DNA from: Enoplolaimus lenunculus
Lineage: Eukaryota; Nematoda; Enoplea; Enoplida; Thoracostomopsidae
Length of the DNA: 64,000 bases
Assembly: GCA_030248215.1 (NCBI GenBank)
Contig: JASANG010003070.1
Span: 62,001-126,000, forward strand
Reading direction: 5' to 3'
Numbering within the stretch: position 1 is the stretch's first letter; each line of letters opens with the position of its first letter. Under the pieces are notes generated by a model. The model was given only the letters and a program-made list of their open reading frames with translations, ran no database searches and was not told the DNA's origin. The position numbers and the translations under genes were made by a program. Shown here piece by piece: positions 22,201 to 34,587 of the stretch.

Positions 22201-25200
22201 AATGAGAAAGCGGCTGCAATAAATTCATTGAACTTACATGGTTATTCACACATATGAACTAAATTCCTAACTATGATTTTTAATTAATTATTTGCAGCTG
22301 CAAGTTTTTAGAACTGGATTTTAGACGAAACTTGCAAGTGCAAGTTGCAGCTGCAAGTTCTCGCTGCAAAAACTTGCATGTGTAAATAGGGCTTTAAGCA
22401 TATGATTTACTCAAAAGCTGCTGAATTTATTTGTCCTCAGCGCGACCCACAGATTTTAAGCTGAGTAAAAATGTTTGATATGATTTATTTAACATTTGTA
22501 ACGCGAGTGACATATTAACATAACAATATTAAACTCAATTAGCAGACAGTTTGAGTAGAATATTTCGATGAGAAATACAAATCGTAAACGGTCGGCCAAT
22601 CCGCTGGAAAATATTTTCTGGGTATTTTTAACTCAAACACTTCAAAACCACAAAAAATTTCATTTCAATTATTTTTAGTCCCATTATTTATTGAAACTCA
22701 ATTAATGTTGACACTGAATTACTGGACAATTTTATAAAAATATGAAAATCAATATAAATAATAACTCTATGGCTGTTATGTGCTTACTTCGTAGCATAAC
22801 GAGTTTTTGGCGAGGCAGATGGGATAGGTTTATATTGTTAGGGTCCGAGGTAGCAATATGGAAATATTATGGTTGCGCTATACTTTACTGAGCCGGACGC
22901 TGGTTTCGCGTCGTCGCACGCCACTGCACAGCGGCGTGCGGTAATTTTTAATGAAAACGTCAACAGCGTCGCATGCCGGCGTGCGCGCGCGGTGGCGTCG
23001 CCGGACGGCGCCACACGTCATCAAAAGTATAGCGCAACCGTTACTCGATGTTTTTAGGTGCCGGTTTCCACCAATCCAAATTTCAGTGTACGGCACTGAA
23101 ATTCGTGTTGCTTGCTTTTGCTTAGGTACATATCCAAACTATTGTTGGTTTAATAGAACGCGGAAATTTGTTTCTTTCCACAGTGTTTATATTCGATTAG
23201 CACATTTTTAGGCTTAGGCTTAGGCTCAGCATTAGTCTCTCATGCTTATGTTAAGGTTTAAACTCAAGTTTTTCTCAGGTTTGTACTTTGGCTTAAACTC
23301 AAGTTTGTTATCCGTTAGTGGAAACAGCACAAGTACTCACTTCACAGAGAGAACGGAATCACTTCCCGTTTAGCGTTCAATCTGTAATGCTGCGATCTCA
23401 CTTGACCAAAAAAATTATTGTAACAGACCACAAATTGACTGTTATGGTAACCTTTTGCCACATTAACCTTTTGTAATCAAAAACTTGAAAACTTAATAAT
23501 TTTGCCAATTATAAGATCTTTTAAACCAAACTTTTCATTGTAATTTTGATATTTCACGTTTGAATAACTTAAATTTAGTAACTTCTATAAACATTTGGAT
23601 ATCTGTAATTTTGTTTACATTTTATTGTAATGTTATCCGTAAATATCTGCAATGTGTACTGTCAAAAGTCAAACTGCAATTCAAACAGCCAATTCAACTT
23701 GGCTTTTAAATCTCAACTCAATAGGAATATTTTGCGCTGGAATGGGTTAAGTATATACTACTTATCAAAACAAGCAATTGAGCCTAAGCCAGAGACAAGA
23801 TAGCATTTGGCTTCCGTAACAGTTTAGCCTATGACACAAAGGATTCAGGGCGTAAAGTGTTTGGTATACAGTCAATAGCGGATGTCAGACAATTTTTTGG
23901 GATCAAATACCTTACAATTTTCCTCCTCAGAAAATTTGCACATATATGTTGCATACTGTAAAAATTGTTTTTACAACATTGCCAGCCCAGCATCCCGTCA
24001 GAATTTTCTGGATCCGCCGCTGTATGAACAAACGTGCTTTATCTGCCAATGAACTACAAGATTTTGTAGGATTTGCGAAAAACGTCAACGTCCTTAATTG
24101 TCCAGAAGCATAGCAAAAGTTGAGATCCACAAAGTGTCAAATCCCCGATCTGCGAACATTTTCGTGAGATAAAAGCATTGCCTTATAATATTGAATTATT
24201 ATTTACTATTCGAAATTTCTATGCTAAGAATAATTAATCAGCAAAAAATTTCAGGAACGGCATATATAAAGGGTGTTTGTTGACTTGCAAGCAAAGTTGA
24301 AAATTTTGTAAAAGGGGCCCAAATTTTTCCACGGGGGACTGAGCCTCACGGCCTCCGCTTGGCAGCGGACCCGTAAAGATCTTTCAGTAATTGCGTTCAG
24401 AAGCTGACAGAATATCCACATGTGAAGGCCAACAAACTGAGTCTTTAAACGATTAGTGGGATTAAGTTATGGCCATTTTGAACTGTGTCCATTTCAACCA
24501 TTTTCTAAACCTTTCCCATGACTTTTAGACTAACAGCTTCCAACTGAATTTGAACTGCATTGAAAAATGTCTTGAAAGCAAGTTTGGTTGTATGTTTTCA
24601 CTGAACCAATTGCCCTCGTGTCTTTGACGGGCGTAGCGTTTTCCAGTGAGACAGCAATAAAGTAGGTTTCGGCTCAGTGAATATGCTTCTGCTACCAGTC
24701 CCTTAACAGTAAACTTTAATTTTCTTTCATTACAGAACATTATCACATATTCGTTGGTGATTTGTCGCCTGAAATCGATAACAAATCACTCAAAGAAGGT
24801 TTTGAGTCTTTCGGTGAAGTGTCGTAAGTTCTTTTTTTAAAGTATCTGTTTTTACTGATATTTTGTTGTTGTTGTTGTTCTTGTTGTTTTTGTTGTCGCT
24901 GTTTATTTTTTGTCAGTCCTATGACATATCAAATTGAATCAACCAAAAATTTGGTCATTTGACGGTCTGTTTGACTACCGTAATCCAGTCTTGACGGGAC
25001 AACCGGTAAAATTACGACTTATTTTTGCTCCCAAACGAAGCTGTAACGTTTATTGGATAAAACTCTCAAGAGATGAACAAATTTCTATTAAGTCACCAGA
25101 CAAATCCGTCCAGAATGTGTTTACGTTCTCTGGCCGCTGTGCCTCTAATTACCTTTGACATCCGGAGGTTTTGCATTTAATACTGAAACCCGTTCGAAAC

Positions 25201-28200
25201 ACACGACCAGTTCATAAAATCCCATGTTAATAACCATGTGACATTTACGCAAATCTCTTATTAGCAGCCAAGCAGGTTAATTAAGTTTTCGTATTCGACT
25301 CATGATGGGTTTCGAAAGGTTTGCAAATGCAGTCAAACCGGATGTTTAACGGCACAGGCCTGGACGCCAACGAAACATACTGGCTGAACAGGGAGGGGGC
25401 CGTATGTCGCCTGAAATTATGACGCGATGGTCTGATAATGTTGTAAGGACTTTGTACCGCATTTGAATTAATACCCAACGCTTATGAGAGGATCACAGTT
25501 ATTACCGGAGCAGTCGAGTCATGATTTGTCATATGTTGATTTGACATCAATATTTAACTTTGCGCTCGACTATTGCAAATTAGAGACAAAGTTCTAATAT
25601 CATATGATTGTGGCTGGCTTACAAAGCGATGCTTTCAAATTGAAGCGAACACAAGCATCGTTGATATTGCGAGTACTTCTTTTCGCTCAATTGAATATTC
25701 GAAGTTTAAAGTTAAACTTGTCGTTTGGCACCTTGGTCGCTTCCTGTTTCGGCTTCCCTCTTAATGTCATATGATACTAAACGCCCTTTGTCCGCTAATA
25801 TCATATGACATTCGATGATACATTGCCCTTGCAAGTGCCAACAACTTAGACAGCGTCAAACAAAGTACACACCAGAGGTGTAAGTTGGTAACGATGACGT
25901 ACCTGAGCCCCGCCTTACCCGCGGAATGTTTTTCCAGGTGGGCATAACCACGCAAATTTTTTTACCCACATTCCGCCTTTACCCGCCCATACTTTTTCTT
26001 GTACGTTCAATATAATTGTGCAATTCTATAGTGCATTGATGTTAGTCGATCAATTTACGTTACAAAAAACTCAATTGACTTTCAATGCAAACCATTAAGT
26101 AAAAATGTAACACCGGATAATATTGTATAACGGCGATGTAAGGCGTCCTTTCGAAAACCGTAATCTTTGCAACCTACTTTACTTGCGCGGGATGTATTAG
26201 CTATGTAATTTGAACCACTGTTTGACGTTTTTTACAAAAATTTCAGATGGGTAAAGATTAACAAATTTTTGTCCGCACTTTGAAATTCTTTACCTGCGTG
26301 TATATCCGCATCAAAATTTCTTACCAACCCTCATTCGCCCGCAGATCCACGCGCGTAGCGTGAAGCTCTGCTCTGGTACTGACAAAACGTCGAATGATAA
26401 AAGCATACAACTGACTTAATCTGGAATCCGATAACCGGTTTATTAACAGACAAAAATTTTATCCAATATTCCATTGGGGATGAAATATGTCCGAAGCTGT
26501 TCCGGTTATTCCATGATTCCCGCATGACAGTTTTTAACCTTTTTGACTCTTATTTTATTTCAAATATTTCAACGCTTTTTTAAATTTTATCAAAAATGGC
26601 TGTAAAATGTATTTGAATTTTTGATCTGCTTGTTACAGAGACGCTAAGGTCATTCGAGATATGCAAACGCTCAAGTCAAAAGGATACGGATTTGTTTCGT
26701 TTGTCAATAAAGACGTGAGTTGTTGTTATATATAATTATGTATATACGTATATATCAGGGTGTAAACGAACAGTAAAAATAACAGAAACGGAAAACGGAT
26801 ATTGAAGTATAAAAGTTTCAAAGATGTTTTTTCTGCCAACACAACTGGTGAGGCGAATATATACCTATTCAAGGTATTTTTAAAATTTAAAAGACAAATG
26901 GCGAATGCATCGAAATTTTTAAGATTTAGATGAATTTTGTAATTTAATAATTTTATTCATTTCGAACAACTGCAGTATCTCTGCAATGAACAATTGACAG
27001 ATGTATACGTGATATAACTATAATTGTGATCGTAAAAACAAGAATTTCCGTTATTTCTATAACGGAAACGGACTCTGATTTGTACCGGAAACGGAAACCG
27101 AAACGCATCTTTGCAGCTGTCAACTGAAGACAAATTTGATGTTTGGGGCACGACGTTTATCCCCTGTTTAGCGGACATGAAAGTTGTGGTTTTCAAACGA
27201 AGCTGCGTCACAGATATATGAAACATTACTTTTGCCAACACTAGCAAATAAATCATCGTTTGGTTTTGATGAAGATGTCTCGGATTCAAGGATTTTGGTC
27301 AAAATTTCAAACTTTATAGTAATTTTTTTCATTTACAGCAATCACAGGAATTAATTATTCATGTGCAGTGAAGTGAAACAAGCCATTACAACTGAATACA
27401 ACGCAATATTGAACCCACTGTCGAATGAATATTTTCGAGTTCATCCAAAGTACGATTTACAATAACGACTGCTGTAACATCCAGATTCGCGTATAAAATT
27501 GAGTTTCAGGATGCTGAAAAAGCGATCGAAGGCATGAACGGCCAGTGGTTGGGCAGACGAGTGATACGAACCAATTGGGCGACCAGAAAACCCATTCAAC
27601 CCGCGGTTCCAAGTAAGTTTTGTTAACCTGATTGTATTTTCAGATCAGATTCAGTCATGTTCAACTTAAATCGTTCAATATTGTTGTGTTTGGCCTTTAA
27701 CCCCTTCTCACATTGAGTTGCCTATAGGCAACTCAGCGCAGTGTTTATATGTTAAATAATATATATCGCACCGTGTTTAACAATTGCAACACGTATACAT
27801 AGTACTAAATCACCACAAGACGTGACAGCTCACTCGGGCTCGAGCGTCAAGCTCCTATAACTGAGTGGTGATGGTATACTGCCTCCCACTCCAGTCACTA
27901 GAGTTCGAATCCTAGCATAAAAGTAGGTCTCAGGGGAAATAGAAAATATTCATGTGCGAAAGGGTTAAAATATTAATTTGTGCATTTTTGCGAAGAGACT
28001 AAATAGCTGATTTAACAGAAAACGGCATTTTCCTGGGTAAAACAGGTGGTATGCTAGCAGTCCTATTATTAAGCTGAATGTTTTCGCCTGAGACGATTGC
28101 CCACAGGTCGATTTAAAAATCCCGCTGGATATCAGGAATGTTGGGTATAAATATCAGGACGTAGGAAACGTTTTGCTGTTCGGTTCGGTTCTCGATATAA

Positions 28201-31200
28201 ATGAACGGATTATTTTGCCATTCAGAAATCATAATTTCACTGGTTCAAATTCAGCTTATAAATTGAGTCTGCGTCAACCGTCAAGCGACTAAGATTTTGT
28301 TCAGTTTTGTGGATCACCGCAAATTTTAATTCATGCGGAAATTTTCAGTTGGAGAGTGAGAAAAATGCTAACTTCGACTTTGTTTATGACGATTGTCACA
28401 ACGGAAATTGATTTTTGGTTTAGGGCCTTTGACGTACGACGAAGTGTTCAGCCAAGCTGGGCCACAGAACACAACGGTTTATGTTGGCAACACGAATACA
28501 ACGACAACAGGTAAAAAATCAACGACAACTTGTTTTTGTTGTTGTTGTTATTGTTGTTGTTGTTGTGGTTGTTGTTGTTGTTGTTGTTGTTGTTGCAGTT
28601 GTTGTTGTTGGTGGTGGTGGTGGTGTTGTTGTTGGTGGTGTTGTTGGTGTTGTTCCTGCGATGAGTTGAATACACTTAGACACCTGAGCTTTGAATTAGG
28701 TCTTTCAGAACTCAGAATTCTGGATTGATTCAACTCATTCTGAGTTAATTATTCAGCTCACTCAGAATTAAATCAGCTCAGAGTGATCTAAAGATACTAT
28801 TTACTGTTAGTAACTCAGAAATAACCGAAAATAAGTAATTTTCGCTCTGAGTAAATTAATCAACTCATTGGAATTTACAGTGTATGTTTTTGATTTATTG
28901 GCTTACTTATTTGTTTACTTATTCATTAATTTTAGACGTATAATTATTTATTCATTAAAATAAATTATTCAACCAGTTTAGTTTTTCATTTGTTTATTAT
29001 ATTATGGGTCATCCACGTTAAAATGCACGCACATTTGTAAAAAAATGTCCCTCCCTTTTGGGTGCCCACGTTGTCCTTTCCCACTCTCTATATACACTGT
29101 CTGAGATGTCAATATGTCATTGACTGAACCTTGAGACAATGAATATGCTCTAGGCCTAAATATATATTTGTCCTGACATCATTATCGGGAACTGTTATTG
29201 TCCATAGTCCCTCAGAAGGGACTCAATTTTTTTACGTTGAATAATGCGTGCTTTTTAAATGTGTGCGCGTGTGCTAACGTAATGTCCTGACATCCTACAG
29301 ACAACATGTATTTATCCAGAGTCCCTTCCGACGGAGTCTAGACAATTAACACTGTTAGTACAGCTATGAAACTGTACCTTGCCTCCAGCTAGAATGTGTA
29401 CTTTGACGCTGTTCCTAATGGGGTGGGTGGAACATTTATTACATCGGCGCGTGCATTTTAACGTGGATGACCCATTAGTATATATATTTTTCTCATAATT
29501 AATTCAAGTTTTGTCAAAAGTAGATTTCTTAGATGCCAAATTTACCAAAAATCAAATTTCACAAAGTCCAAATGCACCGAATGTTGCGTCTAAAATTGCA
29601 ATCGGCATGCAACCATTTGCAATTTCACGCGAAATATTTCATGTGTCTTGAAGGATTTGTTACAATTCACTGTTTATTTTAGAACAACATCTTCGTGACG
29701 TATTTTCAAAATTTGGAAACATTCAAGAAGTTCGCATTTTCAAACAACAGGGCTACTGTTTTGTGAGGTAAAAGTTATTGATATATTTAAGCTAAGTAGG
29801 CAGTTTTATAATTAAACAGTGAAACGCATTTATTTTGTGTTCAATTTTGCTAAGGTTTCACCCAACATAAATATATCACATGCGTATTTTACGCCATATT
29901 AATTTTTCCTATATGGGTTGCGCTATACTTTTGGTGACGTCCGGCGCCGTCCGTCACCCGTACGACGCCCTCTGCCACCGTGCAGTATTGTACGTAAATA
30001 ACTCACGTACAATACCGTATGGTGCAAACGGTGACAGACGGCGCCGTACGGATGACGGACGGTTACGGTCGGCGCCATACGGGTGAAGCACGGTGACGGA
30101 CGGCGCCGGAAATCGAGCAAAGCGCTCCCTAGCCAAATTGCTGAAATTGAATATTCACTGGTTCGAAACTCGTACAGTCTGTCACCAACTGGTAATAAAT
30201 GCTATACACATTGAAGAATACGGCTGACTGATTTTGGTCAATCAAATACTTGTGATGGCAAATATTATAATTCCAGGTACGAAACTAAAGAAAGTGCATG
30301 TCAAGCAATTGTTGATTTAAGTGGAACTGAAGTGAATGGAAGTCAAATTCGATGCTCGTGGGGTCGAGAAGACGGTGGAAAGGTATACAGAATATTTTAT
30401 GTCTGTTGAATTGGATGTTTGGTGTAGAAAAATTAACAATGGACGATTTAACAGAAGCTGTATCTTTCGTTAGTGAAAGGGGTCCAGTGATATGGATAGT
30501 GTCCTTTTGGATAACAGCATGCAACTGAACACATTCCGTGTAGATTAGAATGCAGACAAAGAGCCACAGTGTTTGCAACTTCATCACGCTGGAAAGCGAT
30601 GGTCAAAGACAAGAATAACAGAAAAAATTGTAACGCAAATCAAATATATTTTAAACAAATATTTCAAAATTAAGTAATATTTTATCATATAAAAACAGCT
30701 AATTATTTGTACACAATTGTCCCACACAGATGCTTGTGGTTCGATTTAATAGCGTAAGTCAAATTATGCCAAAAGTTTAATATTTTTAGTCAACGACAAC
30801 AACAACATCCCTAATGGGGTTGAATTTAGCAGCACTTTTGCAACAACACCAACAACAACAACAGCAGCAACAAACAGCCAATGGGCTACAAGCGGCCGGC
30901 AACTCAACAAATTCTTATTGGACGAATTATTACAATTATTACGCCGCCAATCAAGCGCTCGCAGCCGCTGCCACAGCCAATGAGGTTACAGCCGCTGCTG
31001 CTGCTGGTTCACTCAATGGCACTTCGGTGTCAAATTCAACTTTATATCAACAGTAAGTTTTGAATGAAGAAATCATTCAATTGTCGTTGAAATGAGCTAT
31101 CAACAAACAAATCCGTATTTCGTGTCAATTTGAATATTACTTCAACTGGTTATTTTGGAATTTGTCAAAGTGAACTCTTAAACCATTATTTGAGGTCTGG

Positions 31201-32383
31201 ATTTTAAATTTTATTGCAGTTTGAGCATACAGTTTGACCAAAATATTACTATTTTATTTTTTCATTTATTTAAGTTCAGTTTTTGCGCTTATTTAAGTTT
31301 CTGAATTTACTACTTCTGCAATCGGACTGTAAGGTTACAACCGGGAACTGGCGGTCAGTCTTCGGCTATGACACTGGCGGAAAATTGACCTATGGCTTCA
31401 GCTCCGGTAATTTTTTGCTGGAGCTTGTTGTAATTATGGTCTGCCATATTTATAAAAATAGTACCGTGAAACTATTTGGAACACTATATAAATTATAATT
31501 AGCAAATGTAGTGAAGAAAATTAGTAAATTAACACTAAAAATTAGCAAATGTAACATTAAAAATTAGCAAATGTAACATTAAAAATTAGCAAATTAACAA
31601 TAAAAATTAGCAAAATGTAACATTAAAAATTAGCAAATGTAACATTAAAAATTAGCAAATGTAACATTAAAAATTAGCAAATGTAACATTAAAAATTAGC
31701 AAATGTAACATTAAAAATTAGCAAATGTAACATTAAAAATTAGCAAATGTAACATTAAAAATTAGCAAATGTAACATTAAAAATTAGCAAATGTAACATT
31801 AAAAATTAGCAAATTAACAATAAAAATTATCAAAATGTAACATTAAAAATTAGCAAATGTAACATTAAAAATTAGCAAATGTAACATTAAACATTAGCAA
31901 ATGTAACACTAAAAATTAGCAAATTAACATTAAAAATTAGCAAATGTAACATTAAAAATTAGCAAATTAACAATAAAAATTAGCAAAATGTAACATTAAA
32001 AATTAGCAAATGTAACATTAAAAATTAGCAAATGTAACATTAAAAATTAGCAAATGTAACATTAAAAATTAGCAAATTAACAATAAAAATTAGCAAAATG
32101 TAACATTAAAAATTAGCAAATGTAACATTAAAAATTAGCAAATGTAACATTAAACATTAGCAAATGTAACATTAAAAATTAGCAAATTAACATTAAAAAT
32201 TAGCAAACGTAACATTAAAAATTAGCAAATTAACATTAAAAATTAGCAAACGTAACATTAAAAATTAGCAAATTAACATTAAAAATTAGCAAACGTAACA
32301 TTAAAAATCAGAAAATAACTAATTTTCGTCAAGTGACTTTGATTTTTTTACAGAATGCTCCAAAATCTGCAAGCAGCACAAGC

Positions 32384-32414
<31 letters not shown>

Positions 32415-32564
32415 ATACAACTGTTGAATGCAACTCCACAATTATCTTCGCCTCAGTCAGCGTCAATTTTATCAACTGTGCAACAACAACAGCAACACAA
32501 TGGAGTTGACTGCAGTGCAATTACAGTGACAAATCCTCCCGTTCTGTTAACGAACCAGTGTTAA
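18539..32564 (+). CDS. TIA1: TIA1/TIAR-like RNA-binding protein, ten exons, 5' end missing
   Basis: TIA-1/TIAR proteins bind U-rich RNA, steer splicing and silence translation in stress granules. Exons inferred from GT-AG sites: 18539-19299, 19703-19757, 24736-24823, 26639-26714, 27510-27612, 28424-28510, 29683-29767, 30277-30382, 30790-31052, 32354-32564. All junction phases agree, giving 610 codons and a TAA. RRM2 carries RNP2 IFVGDL and RNP1 KGYGFVSF. The linker reads RTNWATRKP then [10 protein letters not shown], as in TIA proteins. RRM3 carries VYVGNT and QGYCFVRY and ends IRCSWGRED. The tail is Gln/Ala/Asn-rich, the prion-like part of the family. Instead of RRM1, the exon before [13 protein letters not shown] encodes Thr/Pro/Gly-rich sequence. 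The start codon is in an exon I could not find. Family membership is very firm for RRM2-RRM3; TIA1 versus TIAL1 cannot be told apart. Confidence 0.93.
19859..20156. mobile_element. Family J MITE in an intron
   Basis: TTTATTCACACGTGCAAG on the left and CTTTGCACGTGTGAATGGGG on the right are inverted. Inside are repeated TTGCAGCTGCAA and TTGCACGTGCAA palindromes. The better copy is at 22115. Confidence 0.75.
21434..21809. mobile_element. Family G MITE in an intron
   Basis: Starts TAGTGACCCGAATAAGAGG and ends CCTCTTGTTCGGGTCACTA, clear inverted ends of about 19 bp. The interior has AAGAGTCCGTAAATGGCAAA and AATAACAGTCCGTAACCG, shared with 13929 and 59762. Confidence 0.85.
22115..22396. mobile_element. 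Family J MITE, well preserved
   Basis: TAAAGCCCTATTCACACG opens it and TGTGTAAATAGGGCTTTA closes it, with matched inverted ends of about 25 bp. The interior is dense in GCAGCTGC and CTTGCAAGTGCAAG motifs. It lies in the long intron before RRM2. Confidence 0.85.
22871..23039. mobile_element. Family K MITE, GC-rich
   Basis: GGTTGCGCTATACTTTACTG on the left is inverted against CATCAAAAGTATAGCGCAACC on the right. The interior is unusually GC-rich (CGCCGGACGGCGCC), in strong contrast to the AT-rich intron around it. A decayed relative is at 29917. Confidence 0.85.
23205..24735. other. Intron sequence with small repeat fragments
   Basis: 23205-23250 is a scrap of Family A1 (TTAGGCTTAGGCTTAGGC-like). 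24290-24380 is a scrap of Family M (ACTTGCAAGCAAAGTTG, then GGACTGAGCC). Nothing else is recognised, and no RRM1 exon is found here. Confidence 0.45.
25470..25960. mobile_element. Family F transposon, decayed
   Basis: CATATGATAT / CATATGACAT motifs recur (25530, 25600, 25770, 25800) in the spacing seen in Family F, and GTCAAACAAAGTAC resembles its right side. The GGGTTCACGTTATAACC ends are not preserved. Confidence 0.4.
26757..27120. mobile_element. Family N repeat in an intron
   Basis: Starts CAGGGTGTAAACGAACAG and contains ACGGAAACGG motifs on both sides (GTACCGGAAACGGAAACCG near the right). The right CACCCTG end is absent. It is related to 56300-56810. Confidence 0.55.
27830..27955 (+). 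mobile_element. tRNA-derived SINE or tRNA relic
   Basis: TAACTGAGTGGTGATGG resembles a polymerase III A box, and 45 bp later AGAGTTCGAATCCTAGC contains a near-perfect B box (GTTCGAATCC). The anticodon arm is not well paired, so it is not a working tRNA. It sits in the intron after RRM2. A fragment near 7825-7880 shares GAGCGTCAAGCT. Confidence 0.6.
28530..28660. repeat. (GTT)n / (GGT)n imperfect microsatellite
   Basis: Long run of GTT with GGT and GTGG interruptions in the intron following the RRM3-start exon. It produces valine- and asparagine-run frames on both strands that are not genes. Confidence 0.9.
28700..28882. mobile_element. Family B MITE, left end lost
   Basis: The right end AACTCATTGGAATTTACAGTG is typical of the family, and the interior has CAACTCATTCTGAGTT palindromes. 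The CACTGTAAATT left end is missing next to the microsatellite. Confidence 0.7.
29005..29474. mobile_element. Family L MITE, PIF/Harbinger-like, perfect ends
   Basis: TGGGTCATCCACGTTAAAAT on the left is matched without error by ATTTTAACGTGGATGACCCA on the right, and the match continues through TGCACGC for 27 bp. TTA flanks both sides, the target duplication typical of PIF/Harbinger elements. The 470 bp contain no transposase frame. Confidence 0.9.
29917..30112. mobile_element. Family K MITE, right end lost
   Basis: Starts GGGTTGCGCTATACTTTTGG and is very GC-rich, with inverted motifs GACGTCCGGCGCCGTCCGTC and GACGGACGGCGCC. In the middle is an almost perfect hairpin around TATTGTACGTAAATAACTCACGTACAATA. 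It lies in the intron before the last RRM3 exon. Confidence 0.75.
31507..32312. repeat. 22-bp intronic minisatellite, about 37 copies
   Basis: The main unit is ATTAGCAAATGTAACATTAAAA (22 bp); a minor unit ATTAGCAAATTAACAATAAAA (21 bp) recurs at intervals, followed by a variant with an extra A. The array fills the last TIA1-like intron and ends about 40 bp before the acceptor of the final exon. The right end is dominated by AACGTAAC variants. Confidence 0.95.
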
Positions 32565-32665
32565 TGTGATTTTATTGAAACTTGAATTCGTATGGGACAG
32601 TGTTTCCGGAACGACATAAATACATAAAGATACATAAATAATATATTGTTTAAACGTCTTGACGT

Positions 32666-32800
32666 ACCCGTAGCCAGCTCGCTTTGGTAGGTGTCCGACT
32701 AATTTTAAGGAGGGGCATTCCTGAGGGTCCCACAATTTTTAGGGGGAAGGCTGAACCTTCCTACCCCTTGCCTTCCTTGGTTACGCTCCGAGCCTTAGAT
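32666..32800. mobile_element. Family M repeat copy
   Basis: Starts CCCGTAGCCAGCTCGC and contains AAGGAGGGGCATTCCTGAGGG and GGGAAGGCTGAACC. It lies about 100 bp past the stop of the TIA1-like gene, so it may be part of its 3' untranslated region or just beyond. No AATAAA was seen before it. Confidence 0.65.
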
Positions 32801-32972
32801 AGATGACTAAAATAGGCAATTTTAAATCTGTTGTTGCTTTCTACGTCAAGAAAGTATTTTTCATTTGGAAATAGTTTTCTTTAAAGGTTAAAAGGCTGCG
32901 AAAATAAAATTTAAACCTCATATTCCTTTGTATTTCATGTTTGAACGCAATCACTGGTTTAAAATTTGAACA

Positions 32973-33091
32973 AAATGGTTGACGTCGCGGTATACTTTTT
33001 AACAGTTTTATCGTCGTCATATTGTCTAGTGCCATGTGGCGCTGTATGTGAATTTCCGCATGACGCCGGCCGCCACTGCCAACCATTTTGT
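32973..33091. mobile_element. Short inverted-repeat element
   Basis: CAAAATGGTTGACGTCGCGG on the left and CCACTGCCAACCATTTTG on the right share an 11-bp perfect inverted end. It contains TGGCGCTGTATG and GACGCCGGCC. It appears once in this window. Confidence 0.55.
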
Positions 33092-33424
33092 AAAATATTT
33101 TTTGATTTGTAGCGCTTGAATGCGCCAGACGACAAGTCTGGCACCACCGTAAATCCTTATTTCATAACAAATCAGTATCATTCAGTTCAAATCGACCGTA
33201 TCAGTAGTGCTAGTTACCTGCCGCGTTGCGCTGTTCATGTAGAAGTTTTCAAACAAAATGCTTAGGCTAAGTATTAATGTAATCGCTCCATGTTTAAGCT
33301 TAGCTGAACACCTAAACGTCAATAACTTAACATGGTACTTGTGCTGTACATTTCATAGAGATCAAATACACTGAAATAATTTTGAGTTGTTTATTCGACA
33401 ATTTCATGTACTGTTAGCCGAACA

Positions 33425-33870
33425 AGCTCATGTATGGATCAGGAGCGGCTCGTTTTTCATCGGAAGTCCACTACGGTTACGTTTAGGAATTTGCTTATAC
33501 TACTGTTACAGCCCTGCTCTATACATTGGCCGCAGAACATACTTGATAATAAAATGGTATAAAGTTGTAGTTTCATAATCATATCATGAATGTATCCGTA
33601 TGAAAATACAGTGAGCACAATGAGTCTCACAGCCGATACCCGACTGATTGACGTTGGTGATGGGATGTGGGAACATGCGGTTAAATCCTAACGAATCCAT
33701 GAATCCATGTGCCTCATAAACAAATGTCGCTGTTTGTACCGTAAGTTTTATGCTGATTCTTGTAGAATATTGACTATTGTAGCGTAAATTTAACCATGTA
33801 AAGATCAGGGGCGGAACGTTTTTCTGTGGAACTAGAAAAGAGTAACTTTAAGCTTTGGACTATTTTTTTG
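33425..33870. mobile_element. Two Family A1 fragments
   Basis: 33440-33535 keeps TTTAGGAATTTGCTTATACTACTGTTAC and a CTATACATTGGCC end. 33800-33870 keeps AAAGATCAGGGGCGGAACG and AGAGTAACTTTAAGCTTTGG. Each is half an element. Confidence 0.55.
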
Positions 33871-34289
33871 ACAGATCAAAATGGCAAAAAATAATAATTC
33901 GGTAATTGAGCGATTAATAAGGATCCTGGTGGACTTCTGGTCCAGACCGATGGTTCACATCATTATATACAGCCGGTATGGTTCGATCTGAAATCACTCA
34001 CGGCGCCCACGTTTAACGATCCGGACCGTATCATTAATAAGAATGCAAAACCTCTGCAGGTTCATCAATTCCGACTTCAATATTTAGGTAAACTTTTTTA
34101 CAAATGATGGTCAACCAATGCACCAGAACAGTATATTTTACTGGAAAAGCAGGGATAACCTCAAACCCATTTTGGCTTCTGCTTAGGCACAGGCTCACTA
34201 TGGTGTAAGTTAAAAGCGAGGACTATAAATCTGGGTCCAAACATAAATATAGGTTTTATATATACATATATATTAAATTCATGTAAGTG

Positions 34290-34407
34290 TACTGCAAAAA
34301 AATGATGAGTCAAATTCGACTGCCGGAGTCGAATTTGACCCAGTTTTGTAGTCCTGAAAAGCCTATTTCGGAGAGAGAGTCAATTTGACACATCATTTTT
34401 TGCATTG
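34290..34407. mobile_element. Family C MITE, short, TG target duplication
   Basis: Starts TACTGCAAAAAAATGATGAG and ends CATCATTTTTTGCATTG. The flanking dinucleotides are TG on both sides. It is the shortest copy, with a single central GAGTCGAATTTGAC motif. Confidence 0.75.
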
Positions 34408-34587
34408 TGTGCTTGAATGTGACATATGCACAGTTAAACGGATTTCTGTCAATCTAAGCTTCAAGATCAAACGTTGGCTTTTGCATAGTTTTGCACTTTG
34501 TGTTTCATGTTGCCATATATCACACAACTGTCGTATTATAAATACCATTGATGAATGCGGAATGAGCCCATTGCATTTGTGACTTCG

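Noticed and set aside
28393-28733. Polyvaline, polyasparagine and cysteine-rich frames
   Set aside because: They come from a GTT/GGT microsatellite in a TIA1-like intron, beside the real exon 28424-28510.
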